Part shown: positions 25,327 through 34,234 of the stretch, piece after piece
Position numbering within the stretch: the first letter of the stretch is position 1
How the letters are laid out: every line of letters begins with the position of its first letter
Source: Glaciecola flavus
Lineage (GTDB): Bacteria; Pseudomonadota; Gammaproteobacteria; Enterobacterales; Alteromonadaceae
Direction of reading: 5' to 3'
NCBI RefSeq assembly: GCF_042646125.1
Contig: NZ_JBHRSW010000017.1
Coordinates: forward strand, 1-64,000
Length of the DNA: 64,000 nucleotides
Program-made: the position numbers and the translations under genes
Notes under the pieces: generated by a model
The model's input: the letters and a program-made list of their open reading frames with translations, nothing else
Database searches by the model: none
Told to the model about the DNA's origin: nothing

Positions 25327-26313
25327 TTAGTATTCCATTAAATCTTTATTGTCGATAACATCATTTCTCATAATCAATAGTAAACTTGAAATATCTTGCG
25401 GCAGTGGTACTTGCCAAGACATACGTTCGCCACTGACTGGATGATTAAGTGTGAGCTGTGCTGCATGCAAAGCTTGACGGTTAAAACTTCGCAACGCATC
25501 TGCAAATGAGGCATCCGCTTTTTTTGGTGGGCGCGGCCTACCACCATATTGATTGTCACCCACTAACGGATGCTTAATGTGCGTCATATGGACTCTTATT
25601 TGGTGGGTACGCCCACTTTCCAGCTTAAGACGCAAATGTGTATGTGCACGAAATTTTTCGATAACGCGATAATGTGTGACGGCAGGTTTTCCGGTCTCGC
25701 GCACAGCCATTAGGGTGCGTTTTGTAGCATGTCTGCCAATGGGCGCATCCACATATCCACCTGCAATTAAATTCCCCATCACGATCGCTTCGTATTCTCG
25801 CCCCATAGTGCGGCTTTGAAGCTGCTCAACTAAACTTGTTTGCGCTTGTAAGTTTTTAGCAACGACCATTAACCCAGTAGTGTCTTTGTCCAAGCGATGA
25901 ACGATGCCCGCTCTGGCTACTTTGTCTATCTCAGGTACATGTGACAGCAGTGCGTTTAACATTGTCCCACTGGCGTTCCCCGCTCCTGGATGAACCACTA
26001 AGCCAGTAGGTTTATTGACGACCAATATATCATCATCTTCGTAAACGATATCCAGCGCAATGTTTTCTGCCTTGTTCTCCACCTTCACTTCTTGAAGCGC
26101 GGATATTACGACATTCTCCCGGCCTTTCATTTTTGTCCGAGGGATGGCTATCACTTCACCATTCACGCTAACATGATTATTTTCTATCCACTCTTTAATT
26201 TTTGAGCGAGAATATTCTTGGAACATTTCAGCTAAGCACTGGTCTAGTCTTTTATTGAATAAATGTTCGGGAATGTTTCCCGAAAGGTGGATAGTTAAGT
26301 TATTGTCTTGCAT
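25327..26313 (-). CDS. rluD: 23S rRNA pseudouridine synthase RluD
   Basis: 328 aa. Makes pseudouridines in helix 69 of 23S rRNA (positions 1911, 1915, 1917 in E. coli). N-terminal S4 RNA-binding domain (about 17-75, KRLDQCLAEMFQEYSRSKIKEWI), then the catalytic domain with GIVHRLDKDTTGLMVVAK; the catalytic Asp is D142. HQIRVHMTHIKHPLVGDNQYGG is conserved. The neighbour bamD lies divergently across a 410-bp spacer holding a MITE-like element; in E. coli too, rluD and bamD are adjacent and divergent. Confidence 0.93.
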   Translation of the reverse strand: MQDNNLTIHLSGNIPEHLFNKRLDQCLAEMFQEYSRSKIKEWIENNHVSVNGEVIAIPRTKMKGRENVVISALQEVKVENKAENIALDIVYEDDDILVVNKPTGLVVHPGAGNASGTMLNALLSHVPEIDKVARAGIVHRLDKDTTGLMVVAKNLQAQTSLVEQLQSRTMGREYEAIVMGNLIAGGYVDAPIGRHATKRTLMAVRETGKPAVTHYRVIEKFRAHTHLRLKLESGRTHQIRVHMTHIKHPLVGDNQYGGRPRPPKKADASFADALRSFNRQALHAAQLTLNHPVSGERMSWQVPLPQDISSLLLIMRNDVIDNKDLMEY

Positions 26314-26379
26314 GGCACCGGCTGTTTAATCGAATTGCCGTAAGTATAGCAAGCGCAATGGCTAAATTGCAGTGATAAG

Positions 26380-26647
26380 TAGAGGCTGTTTATCTTTGTT
26401 TATTTTTTGTGTTGGTTCTAAAATTGGATAAGACAAGGCGTAGTGGGTGTAGTTTGGTGGCTCCAAATAAACCAACTACAACGAAGTATTATCCAATTTT
26501 AGAGCCAACCCTTCGGGCTGTGGCCATTAATTCGCCACACTGCCTCTAAATTCACTCATTTGGAACCACCAAACCACGTGAATTTAGCGTTGTTTGACGA
26601 ATTAATGACCTACAGCACAAATAATAAACAAAGATAAACAGCCTCTA
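26380..26647. repeat. 268-bp MITE-like element between rluD and bamD
   Basis: Terminal inverted repeats of about 32 bp (left starts TAGAGGCTGTTTATCTTTG, right ends in its complement) match at about 31 of 32 positions. Inside are nested inverted repeats: TCTAAAATTGGATAA with TTATCCAATTTTAGA, and CATTAATTCG with CGAATTAATG enclosing TAAATTCAC/GTGAATTTA. Ends read TA-GAGGCTG...CAGCCTC-TA, compatible with a TA target as used by IS630/Tc1-type elements. No ORF inside. It accounts for most of the 26314-26723 spacer. Confidence 0.75.
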
Positions 26648-26723
26648 ATAATTCACCGATTTTAAACATCGTGTAGTAGACATATATCGTGTAAACTATG
26701 TGGCTAGGTAGAAAAAATAGAAT

Positions 26724-27500
26724 ATGAGCAATTTGAACATGAAATATTGGTTGGTCGCAGTTTCAGCGTTTGCGATAACAAGTTTAACTAGCTGCAGCAA
26801 TTCAAAAGATGAACAGAGAGAATTAATAGCCAATCAAGGAGCCAATGCGCTCTATAAGGAAGCTAAACAAGATTTAGATGTAGGTAATTTTACGGGAGCC
26901 GCCCAATTACTAAGCTCTATCGATTCGCGCTTTCCGTTTGGAGAATTGTCCCATCAGGTCCAGTTAGATTTGATTTACGCCTACTACAAATCAGGCAATA
27001 CTGACCAAACACTAGCGACCATCGATCGTTTTGTACGTTTAAATCCAAATCACTCCGATGTTGATTACGCAATGTATATGCGTGGCTTAACAAACATGGA
27101 AAGAGATTCAAATTTATTCCAAGATCTATTTAATGTTGACCGTTCCGACCGAGATCCAAGTAGCTCAAGAGAGGCATTTGAAGATTTTCGCAGACTAGTG
27201 GAACAATATCCTGAATCAAAATACAGCGACGACGCTAAACAACGCATGGTTTCAATCAAGAACCGTCTGGCTAAATACGAAATTGCTGTAGCAAAATTTT
27301 ATATGAGAAGACAAGCTTGGGTAGCCGCAGCAAACAGAGGGCGCTATGTGTTAGAGTATTATGCGGATACCACATTGACACAGCCCGCACTAGAAATAAT
27401 GGTTGAAAGCTATGACCAACTCGGGCTTGAGGAATTAAAGAACAACGCGTTAAAAACGCTAAAGCTCAACTACCCAGAGAGTGTATACATTCGTAACTAA
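26724..27500 (+). CDS. bamD: Outer-membrane assembly lipoprotein BamD
   Basis: 258 aa lipoprotein of the BAM complex that inserts beta-barrel proteins into the outer membrane. Signal peptide with lipobox LTSC (Cys24), followed by TPR helices: ANALYKEAKQDLDVGNFTGAAQLLSSIDSRFPFGELSHQVQLDLIYAYYKSGN, and the conserved MYMRGLTNMERD and RDPSSSREAFEDFRRLVEQYPESKYSDDAKQRM. An ATG at 26739 is a possible alternative start, since neither has a strong Shine-Dalgarno. Convergent with the anti-sigma gene (12 bp gap). Confidence 0.95.
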   Translation: MSNLNMKYWLVAVSAFAITSLTSCSNSKDEQRELIANQGANALYKEAKQDLDVGNFTGAAQLLSSIDSRFPFGELSHQVQLDLIYAYYKSGNTDQTLATIDRFVRLNPNHSDVDYAMYMRGLTNMERDSNLFQDLFNVDRSDRDPSSSREAFEDFRRLVEQYPESKYSDDAKQRMVSIKNRLAKYEIAVAKFYMRRQAWVAAANRGRYVLEYYADTTLTQPALEIMVESYDQLGLEELKNNALKTLKLNYPESVYIRN

Positions 27501-27512
27501 GCTAGTCTTAGA

Positions 27513-28247
27513 TTATACGACCCTTTTGAGTTTGAAAAACGCGTGGCTAAGCGGATTAATCAGTTTAGCCCAAGCTTGAGTAAAACTCAGCGGCTCATCC
27601 AGCACACAAAAAATTAAGCAGCCATCTGCTTCCTTCGTTGAGGGCGCGTGGGTATGAGAGCCATTAAAAGTAAGTAAATCACCTTTGCTGTAGGTACTCA
27701 ATCCATCATGAAATTTTCCATGCAAAACTAATATATGCTCTGTTCCTTTGTGCGAGTGTTCTGGCACGCTTCCATCAGCATCTAAATACAGAAAATAGCC
27801 GATATGATTTCCGCCCAAATTAACACCAAGTTGCCACAATTTACCTAAGTGCTTTGACCATACTCCCCGTGCATCAACAAATTTTGTTAGTGTTCTGGGT
27901 ACTAAAAACTCTTTACCATCTAATCGCAGTTTTTTAGTTTCAGTCAGATGTAAGTTGTGATTTTCATTCGCTACAGTGATTGATGAAGAAAGCTGCTGAT
28001 ATTGGCTATCAGACCTCGGACGCGCAACTATTTCGTCCATCATCTTGGCGAGGGCTAAATCAAGTCCGAGATTGTCGAGTGACTTTGATTCTAGAGCTTT
28101 AGATTGCCGGTGTTGAGCATTTTCTGCACGAATAGCGCAACATCGGCACATGTCAATATGTGCCGATATAAGTAAAGACGCTATGGGATCTAATTTACCC
28201 GCAACAAAATCTTCGATTTCCCATTCAGAGGGGTGGTGCTTAATCAT
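27513..28247 (-). CDS. ChrR-like zinc anti-sigma factor with cupin domain
   Basis: 244 aa. The N-terminal zinc-binding anti-sigma (ZAS) domain has HIDMCRCC (HxxxCxxC, about residues 31-38) and an early His. The C-terminal cupin (about 130-225) has PEHSHKGTEHILVLHGKF and FNGSHTHAPS, with metal-ligand His/Glu. In ChrR this cupin is needed to release the sigma factor during singlet-oxygen stress. The ATG lies within the end of the sigma gene (8-bp overlap), the normal sigma/anti-sigma arrangement. Confidence 0.88.
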   Translation of the reverse strand: MIKHHPSEWEIEDFVAGKLDPIASLLISAHIDMCRCCAIRAENAQHRQSKALESKSLDNLGLDLALAKMMDEIVARPRSDSQYQQLSSSITVANENHNLHLTETKKLRLDGKEFLVPRTLTKFVDARGVWSKHLGKLWQLGVNLGGNHIGYFLYLDADGSVPEHSHKGTEHILVLHGKFHDGLSTYSKGDLLTFNGSHTHAPSTKEADGCLIFCVLDEPLSFTQAWAKLINPLSHAFFKLKRVV

Positions 28248-28854
28248 GTTCCTTTAACATGTCTTTAAGTCGCTGAAGTGCGAGTCTTGTTCTAGATTTT
28301 ACCGTTCCAAGCGGAATTGCAAGCTCATCCGCTACCTCTTGCTGAGACTTCCCATCAATATAAATCGCTTCTACAACTGCTTGCTGCTTGGACGGTAAAT
28401 TCTCAAAAAATTGCCCTACCTGTTCAAGTGTTATTTGCTCATCCAAAGGTGCGGCGGTGGTGTCTGCAGTTTGCTCGCACAACACTGGCCATAAGTCGTC
28501 AGAGCAAATATCTTCTTTTCTGTTTTGAAGCTTTCTTAGCATATCGAAGCGAATATTCCGCGCTATCGTAAAAATCCATGTAGAAGGGGAGCCTTTTTCA
28601 GAATTAAATAGATGTGCTTTTTGCCATACATTCGACATCGTATCCTGCACCAATTCCATAGCTAGCGCTTCATTCCCCATTTGTTTTAAGGCATAGGATC
28701 GAAGTCGTGGTGCGAAATAACCAAAGACTTTGCCGAAAGACAACTTACATCGTTTTCTTGCTACCGTGTCTAAATACATCGACATTTCAGCAGCACACTC
28801 CTTTGGTTTTACATCGTCCTTTTTTTTGTTTTCCAAGGGAATTCCAATCAACAT
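28240..28854 (-). CDS. ECF sigma factor of the RpoE-ChrR (ECF11-like) type
   Basis: 204 aa. Sigma region 2 (FGYFAPRLRSYALKQMGNEALAMELVQDTMSNVWQKAHLF ... STWIFTIARNIRFDMLRK) and region 4 (LPSKQQAVVEAIYIDGKSQQEVADELAIPLGTVKSRTRLALQRL) are clear. About 40 extra N-terminal residues precede region 2; an internal ATG at residue 24 is an alternative start. The overlapping ChrR-like gene assigns it to the photo-oxidative/singlet-oxygen stress group. The five-gene operon at 29725-34184, containing DUF1365 and a Cfa-like methyltransferase, is a likely target. Confidence 0.88.
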   Translation of the reverse strand: MLIGIPLENKKKDDVKPKECAAEMSMYLDTVARKRCKLSFGKVFGYFAPRLRSYALKQMGNEALAMELVQDTMSNVWQKAHLFNSEKGSPSTWIFTIARNIRFDMLRKLQNRKEDICSDDLWPVLCEQTADTTAAPLDEQITLEQVGQFFENLPSKQQAVVEAIYIDGKSQQEVADELAIPLGTVKSRTRLALQRLKDMLKEHD

Positions 28855-28994
28855 GTCAGCATACCTTTAATAGAATAAATGGCAATTAAGCAAAGTATAC
28901 AAAAATGACTATCAACTAAAAGTGAAATATATTTAATGTTAATGTAAGTTTTTTCGATGAATTAATTTAAAAAAAACCGAGTGCCTTGACGACA

Positions 28995-29570
28995 CTATTC
29001 CATCAACTGAAAAAGATAATGCAGTACTTTCTGTGTGTCCCCAGTTTTCAAAAAATACTGTTTTTGTTCAGCCGCCACTGGCAGCAATTCTAACCAGCGG
29101 TTAATCACCCATTCGGGATCATCAAATTTTAACTCGTCGTATAAACTACTTACCTCGGGATAGTGAGAAAAAACCTCTTCCAACTTTTCATCTACCCCTG
29201 CCAAACCACTACTAGGCAGGTGCTTCTTCCAAACATCATTGGGCTCGCACTCTCCCACCCTCAGTCCGTCAAACTCAGTATGAATGTGCTTGACTAACAC
29301 GCAATACTCTCCTTGCACCGTTACTCCCAATAAACCGTCATCAAGGATGTCGAAGTCAATCACCTTACAAAAGGTACCTATGGGGTGTATGTGCGTATTA
29401 GTGCTGCTTTCGCCATTGGTATTGATCATACATATCACGAATCCACTGTTTGCTTCGCAGACTTGCTTTACCATTCTTATGTAACGCGGTTCAAATATCC
29501 TAAGTGCCATCCTCCCTTGTGGCATCAAGTGAGAGGAAAGCGGAAAAAGTGGGATTTTCATTATTGCCAT
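28995..29570 (-). CDS. LON-substrate-binding-domain protein
   Basis: 191 aa, made up only of the N-terminal LON substrate-binding (PUA-like) domain plus helices: IPLFPLSSHLMPQGRMALRIFEPRYIRMVKQV, GTFCKVIDFDILDDGLLGVTVQGEYCVLV, ending in a helical part with WLELLPVAAEQKQYFL. No AAA or protease domain, so not Lon itself. Function of stand-alone members is unknown. Start MAIMKIPLF at 29570; MKIPLF three codons later is an alternative. Confidence 0.82.
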   Translation of the reverse strand: MAIMKIPLFPLSSHLMPQGRMALRIFEPRYIRMVKQVCEANSGFVICMINTNGESSTNTHIHPIGTFCKVIDFDILDDGLLGVTVQGEYCVLVKHIHTEFDGLRVGECEPNDVWKKHLPSSGLAGVDEKLEEVFSHYPEVSSLYDELKFDDPEWVINRWLELLPVAAEQKQYFLKTGDTQKVLHYLFQLME

Positions 29571-29665
29571 GTTTCCTGTTTTCCTATTCGGGCATTGATG
29601 CGTTTTTTTACTTAAATAACATGTGCTTGGATTTCTAATCGCTTAAATTAAATAATTTTAATTGA

Positions 29666-29695
29666 TGATCTTCAAGCGAAGCGTTGTAGTAAAAA
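29666..29695 (+). promoter_or_regulatory. Possible ECF-type promoter of the 29725-34184 operon
   Basis: TGATCT (29666-29671) resembles the TGATCC -35 element of RpoE-ChrR promoters, with an A-rich TAGTAA/TAAAAA about 15-18 bp downstream, 30-60 bp before the first gene. The -10 match is weak. Confidence 0.25.
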
Positions 29696-29724
29696 ATTTA
29701 CAAAAAAAGAAACTGACGCAGTAA

Positions 29725-30147
29725 ATGAATATAATCGACAAATTTTCAATGTTTTACGTAGATCTAGCATCGATGAAAATTGATGGACTAGCCAACATCT
29801 ACAGAAAAGACGTTGTATTCATCGATCCAATAGCGCAACATCAAGGTCTAGATGCCGTCGAACGATATTTCACGCGTTTATTAGGCAACGCAAAATTTTG
29901 CAAATTTACAATTCACAGTAAAGCGCAGTCAGACGAGTTCAACGCGACTGTATCGTGGACAATGTCTTATACGTCATCCAAGTTGAACAGCGGAAGACCT
30001 ATTGACGTCGACGGTGTGACCGTAATAAAAATCGAGAATAATATGATTGTTTATCACCGTGACTACTATGACCTAGGCCAAATGGTATATGAACATATTC
30101 CTATTTTAGGCCGGCTCATAAGCAAGATAAAGCGAACCGTAGGATAA
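29725..30147 (+). CDS. SnoaL/NTF2-like protein
   Basis: 140 aa alpha+beta cone-fold protein (FSMFYVDLASMKIDGLANIYRKDVVFIDPIAQHQGLDAVERYFTRLLGNA ... WTMSYTSSKLNSGRPIDVDGVTVIKIENNMIVYHRDYYDLGQMVYEHIP). The sequence has the SnoaL_2 pattern including the closing HRDYYDLGQMVYEHIPILG found in members next to the DUF1365/CFA genes. Catalytic role unknown. First gene of the operon; its stop overlaps the next start. Confidence 0.8.
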   Translation: MNIIDKFSMFYVDLASMKIDGLANIYRKDVVFIDPIAQHQGLDAVERYFTRLLGNAKFCKFTIHSKAQSDEFNATVSWTMSYTSSKLNSGRPIDVDGVTVIKIENNMIVYHRDYYDLGQMVYEHIPILGRLISKIKRTVG

Positions 30148-30881
30148 TGGCTAGAGTATTAATCACTGGCGCTAGCTCCGGATTTGGAGAAGCGTTGGCT
30201 ATCGAATTTGAAAATAGCGGACACAATGTCATTGCTTGTGGCAGAAACCAAGAAAAATTAAATGAACTGGCCAGCCAATATGCCATGGACATTAGAATCT
30301 TTGATCAAAACAACGGAAAAGAAACCGAACTTGCTTTGCGCGATGCAAGTGCTGACATTTATATTCTCAATGCGGGTACCTGCGAATATGTTGACGCCCA
30401 AAATATCGAGAGCGAACTATTTGAGCGCGTGTTCACCACAAACGTATTCGGTAATGTCAAAGTGCTACGCGCGATTTTGCCCCAATGTAAGCCTGGCGTC
30501 CAAATAATATTTGTCGATAGCCTAGCTCGTTTGCTGCCATTCACAAGAAGTCAAGCATATGGCGCAAGCAAAGCAGCACTGCATTATCTCGCGAAGAGCT
30601 TTGCCGTTGATTTAGCTAAAAAAAATATTCGTGTAAAAACGCTGTCACCTGGCTTTATAAAGACCCCTCTAACAGACAAAAACGACTTTGATATGCCGAT
30701 GTGTATTAGCGCTTCAGAGGCGGCAAAATATGCATATAAGGGCATTTTTAGTGGAAAATCTAGTATATATTTTCCATTTAGATTTAGCCTTTTTCTGCGA
30801 GTTCTTGGCTTACTACCTGAATATTTTCAACACAAAATTTGTTTGAACATGCTTGGCAACAACACAGGATCCAAGAAGTGA
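30147..30881 (+). CDS. Short-chain dehydrogenase/reductase
   Basis: 244 aa classical SDR. Cofactor motif LITGASSGFGEALA (TGxxxGxG), LNAGTC in place of NNAG, catalytic Ser in VDSLARLLPF, YGASKAALHYLAK with the YxxxK pair, then LSPGFIKTPLT. The substrate is not predictable. Overlaps its neighbours at both ends (TAATG and TGATG), so it is translationally coupled in the operon. Confidence 0.88.
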   Translation: MARVLITGASSGFGEALAIEFENSGHNVIACGRNQEKLNELASQYAMDIRIFDQNNGKETELALRDASADIYILNAGTCEYVDAQNIESELFERVFTTNVFGNVKVLRAILPQCKPGVQIIFVDSLARLLPFTRSQAYGASKAALHYLAKSFAVDLAKKNIRVKTLSPGFIKTPLTDKNDFDMPMCISASEAAKYAYKGIFSGKSSIYFPFRFSLFLRVLGLLPEYFQHKICLNMLGNNTGSKK

Positions 30882-32161
30882 TGAAGAAAAAAATAGCCAT
30901 TGTTGGAAGCGGCATTTCTGGCTTAAGTTGTGCCTATTTACTCTCACGGAGTGCTGAGGTCACGGTTTTTGAAGCAAATGACTATATTGGCGGACACACA
31001 GCGACAAAAACAGTCAGCGTTAACGGAAAAAGTTTCAACATTGACACAGGATTCATTGTGTTTAATGACTGGACGTATCCGAACTTCCTAAAGTTGATTG
31101 AACAACTAGGGGTAAGTAAGCAAGCGACAGAGATGAGTTTTAGTGTGCATAATGAAGCGACTAAAATGGAATACAACGGCAATAATCTTAACAGCTTATT
31201 TGCACAACGTAGAAATCTAATTTCCCCTCAATTTTGGCGCTTTGTGCGGGACATTTTGCGCTTCAATAAATTATGTAAGTTGGCACTTATTAATAACCAA
31301 TACTCACCAGACATGACCCTTGGTGAATTCGTCCAATCCAAAGGCTTCTCCAAATTGTTTTTGAACAATTATATATTGCCAATGTGCGCCGCTATTTGGA
31401 GTGCAAGCTTGGAGCAGTCAGCAAATTTTCCCCTGCAGTTTTTTCTACAGTTTTTCAACAATCATGGCTTATTGAATATCACTAACCGTCCCCAATGGTA
31501 CACGATTGTTGGAGGTTCAAATGCGTATATTCCTCCTTTAATTCAAGCGTTTAAAGACAAGCTATATCTCAATACACCAGTGAGTAGCATTGAATTCAAT
31601 GAAGACGGTGTCAAGCTGACGGCAAACAATCAAACGTACCCATTTGATGAAATCATATTCGCCTGTCACAGCGACCAAGCATTAAAGATCCTCAATAAGT
31701 CTAACTGTCCAGACACATATCTGCGCAAAGTAAATGCTGTACTCGGTGCTATTCCTTACGAAACCAACAAGGTCGTTTTGCATACCGATACATCGGTACT
31801 ACCTGATAGAAAACTAGCTTGGGCTAGTTGGAACTACCGTTTAAGCGGTGCAGAAAATGAGCATAGTTCACTTGCCAAAGTCTCATACAATATGAATATT
31901 TTACAAAAGTTAGACGCAACTGAGACATTCATCGTGAGTTTGAACGATGACGGCCATATCAGTGAGAACAAAATTTTGGGTGAATACCATTATGCCCACC
32001 CGCAATTTTCTCAAGCAATGGTCGCAGCACAAGGCAGAAGAAACGAAATCTGTGGAATAAATGGGATACATTTTTGTGGGGCATATTGGTACAACGGATT
32101 TCACGAAGATGGAGTGCGAAGCGCTCTAGACGTGTGTGCACGTTTTGGAGAAACACTTTGA
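30881..32161 (+). CDS. FAD-dependent oxidoreductase (amine-oxidase/desaturase-like)
   Basis: 426 aa. N-terminal dinucleotide fold IAIVGSGISGLSCAYLLS, then VFEANDYIGGHTATKTV, NIDTGFIVFNDWTYPNFLKLIEQLGV and a C-terminal FAD loop ending GIHFCGAYWYNGFHEDGVRSALDV. This is the NAD(P)-binding/amine-oxidase family member that usually precedes DUF1365 and a cyclopropane-synthase-like gene. I set the start at 30881 (MKKKIAIVG), overlapping the SDR stop as TGATG. Confidence 0.87.
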   Translation: MKKKIAIVGSGISGLSCAYLLSRSAEVTVFEANDYIGGHTATKTVSVNGKSFNIDTGFIVFNDWTYPNFLKLIEQLGVSKQATEMSFSVHNEATKMEYNGNNLNSLFAQRRNLISPQFWRFVRDILRFNKLCKLALINNQYSPDMTLGEFVQSKGFSKLFLNNYILPMCAAIWSASLEQSANFPLQFFLQFFNNHGLLNITNRPQWYTIVGGSNAYIPPLIQAFKDKLYLNTPVSSIEFNEDGVKLTANNQTYPFDEIIFACHSDQALKILNKSNCPDTYLRKVNAVLGAIPYETNKVVLHTDTSVLPDRKLAWASWNYRLSGAENEHSSLAKVSYNMNILQKLDATETFIVSLNDDGHISENKILGEYHYAHPQFSQAMVAAQGRRNEICGINGIHFCGAYWYNGFHEDGVRSALDVCARFGETL

Positions 32162-32913
32162 CAGCCCAATTTGAAAGTAGTCTTTACAAAGGTTGGGTGT
32201 TTCACCAACGGCTGCAACCAAAACTTCATAAGTTTTCTTACCGCATTTACTTGTGGTGGATAAAACTGGAAGAACTGGATGCATTGGCAAAGGAACTCAA
32301 ACATTTTGACACCAATATTAAAAAACGCAGTTGGCTAAGGTTTTCGCTGTCGGACTATATGAACACCGACAAAAACCAACACAACGCTTCAACCCCTGAA
32401 GAACTAGAAGCACATGTTATTTCTCGAATGTCTGCGCTGGCTAATGATTCTTTGCGTGGGAGGGTATTTTTTTTAGGGCAAACTCGCACTTTTGGTAAAT
32501 ATTTCAGCCCCGTCAATTTTTGGTTTTTACAAAACGAAAAACAAGAATTTACCCATATGTTAGCCGAGGTATCCAACACACCATGGAACGAACGTCACCA
32601 CTATCTGGTTGATTTAAACAAACAGTGTGACACGCAAAAAGCGTTTCACGTGTCACCTTTCAATCCAATGGATATGACATATAAATGGCATGTACAAACT
32701 CCGGGCAAGAATATGCGGCTGCACTTGAGCTGCCATCAGCAAAGTAAACAGTTTGAAGCAGCGATAGACATGACGAGGGAGACCTTGAGTAATGACAACT
32801 TAAGAAAAACACTGTTCTCGATTCCAAGTATGACAATTAAGACAATATTTGGAATTTATTGGCAAGCGCTAAAACTATTTGTGAAACGCGTACCTATTTA
32901 TACCCATACATAG
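32158..32913 (+). CDS. DUF1365 protein
   Basis: 251 aa. Conserved DUF1365 features: SSLYKGWVFHQRLQPKLHKFSYRIYLWWIKLEEL, RVFFLGQTRTFGKYFSPVNFWF, HVSPFNPMDMTYKWHV. Function unknown; strongly associated with CFA-like methyltransferases in ChrR-type regulons. The start is a TTG at 32158 overlapping the previous stop (TTGA) with GGAG 8 nt upstream; reading back to 32074 would invade the previous gene with an unrelated Arg-rich tail. Confidence 0.85.
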   Translation: MTAQFESSLYKGWVFHQRLQPKLHKFSYRIYLWWIKLEELDALAKELKHFDTNIKKRSWLRFSLSDYMNTDKNQHNASTPEELEAHVISRMSALANDSLRGRVFFLGQTRTFGKYFSPVNFWFLQNEKQEFTHMLAEVSNTPWNERHHYLVDLNKQCDTQKAFHVSPFNPMDMTYKWHVQTPGKNMRLHLSCHQQSKQFEAAIDMTRETLSNDNLRKTLFSIPSMTIKTIFGIYWQALKLFVKRVPIYTHT

Positions 32914-32927
32914 TAAAGGAAGTAGCA

Positions 32928-34184
32928 ATGTCTCACACTGAGCAAACTTATCACGTTTCAACTAACATGACGTATTGGGAAAAGACATGCCGTTCTCTTT
33001 TCATTAGCGTGTTAAAAAAAATGCCAGCAGGATACATGGTCATCAAAGAAAATGGCGCTATTGTTGCAGAGCTCGGAAACCAGCACGACGACCTTAAAGC
33101 AGAAGTAAATGTTTTAAGCCCTGCGGCCTATCCTAGGTTATTGCTTGGAGGCAGTATTGCATCTGGTGAAACATTTACGGACAAACTTTGGGATACCCCA
33201 AACCTGACCAATGTCATTCGTATTTTTGCACGCAACCTACCAATGCTTGACAGTTGGGAACAAAAGTTCAAATGGCTGACAATGCCTCTACTCAAGCTCA
33301 AACATTTTGCCAACAGAAACAATACCACGCAAGCAAAGAACAACATTGCGGCGCACTATGATTTAGGAAATAAGCTGTATACCAAGTTTCTGGACGACAG
33401 TATGATGTATTCAGCGGCCATATACCCTGATGCAAACACATCGCTGGCAGAGGCACAACAATACAAGCTTAAAGCGATATGCGAAAAACTGCGACTGCAG
33501 CCTGAAGACCACTTGGTAGAAATTGGCACAGGATGGGGAGGCCTAGCGATATATGCGGCACAACACTATCAATGCCAAGTGACAACAACTACTATTTCTG
33601 AAGAACAATACCAATTTACAGCAAATAAAATACGTCAGCTTGGTTTAGAAAATAAAATTACGCTTCTCAAGCAAGACTACCGTTCACTACAAGGTAAATA
33701 TTCAAAACTAGTATCAGTTGAAATGATAGAAGCTGTTGGAAAGGCCTTTTTACCTACTTTTTTCAAAAAATGCCAGTCCCTATTGAGCAACAATGGCATC
33801 ATGCTCATTCAGTCTATCATCATCGACGACCGACGATATGACAGTTACGCAAACAGTGTCGATTTTATTCAAAAACACATTTTCCCAGGCGGTTTTCTAC
33901 CATCACAATATGTGCTGAACAAACAAATTAAAAAATACACTGATATGAGTATTCGTGATGTTCATGACATAGGACTGGATTATGCACAAACACTTCGGGA
34001 CTGGTTTCAAGCGTTCATGTCACAAAAAAATGCCTTAAATGAAGAGGGCTATGACGAACGCTTCATGCGAATGTGGCAATACTACTTAAACTATTGCGAA
34101 GGTGGTTTTCTAGAACGTGTAATTAGCACAGTGCAACTTGTCATGACTAAGCCAGGCTATCTTGAAGAGTTACAACGAGGATAG
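32928..34184 (+). CDS. cfa: Cyclopropane-fatty-acyl-phospholipid synthase-like methyltransferase
   Basis: 418 aa from the ATG at 32928, preceded by AAGGAAG. N-terminal lipid-binding domain, then a SAM methyltransferase: NIAAHYDLGNKLYTKFLDDSMMYSAAIY, glycine motif LVEIGTGWGGLAIYAAQHY, VSVEMIEAVG, QSIIIDDRRYDSY and FIQKHIFPGGFLPS. Members methylenate or methylate unsaturated phospholipid acyl chains at the membrane. Last gene of the stress-linked operon. It may be a CfaA-like paralogue producing modified (for example furan) fatty acids rather than the housekeeping Cfa. Confidence 0.9.
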   Translation: MSHTEQTYHVSTNMTYWEKTCRSLFISVLKKMPAGYMVIKENGAIVAELGNQHDDLKAEVNVLSPAAYPRLLLGGSIASGETFTDKLWDTPNLTNVIRIFARNLPMLDSWEQKFKWLTMPLLKLKHFANRNNTTQAKNNIAAHYDLGNKLYTKFLDDSMMYSAAIYPDANTSLAEAQQYKLKAICEKLRLQPEDHLVEIGTGWGGLAIYAAQHYQCQVTTTTISEEQYQFTANKIRQLGLENKITLLKQDYRSLQGKYSKLVSVEMIEAVGKAFLPTFFKKCQSLLSNNGIMLIQSIIIDDRRYDSYANSVDFIQKHIFPGGFLPSQYVLNKQIKKYTDMSIRDVHDIGLDYAQTLRDWFQAFMSQKNALNEEGYDERFMRMWQYYLNYCEGGFLERVISTVQLVMTKPGYLEELQRG

Positions 34185-34210
34185 CAAAAACAATTGCTCT
34201 AGGGGAAACA

Positions 34211-34231
34211 TAGCGGCTCTAAACCGCTATT
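34211..34231. terminator. Hairpin between convergent cfa and pomB
   Basis: ATAGCGG / CCGCTAT stem of 7 bp with a 7-nt loop in the 50-bp convergent gap. No T-run, so termination strength is uncertain. Confidence 0.45.
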
Positions 34232-34234
34232 GAT

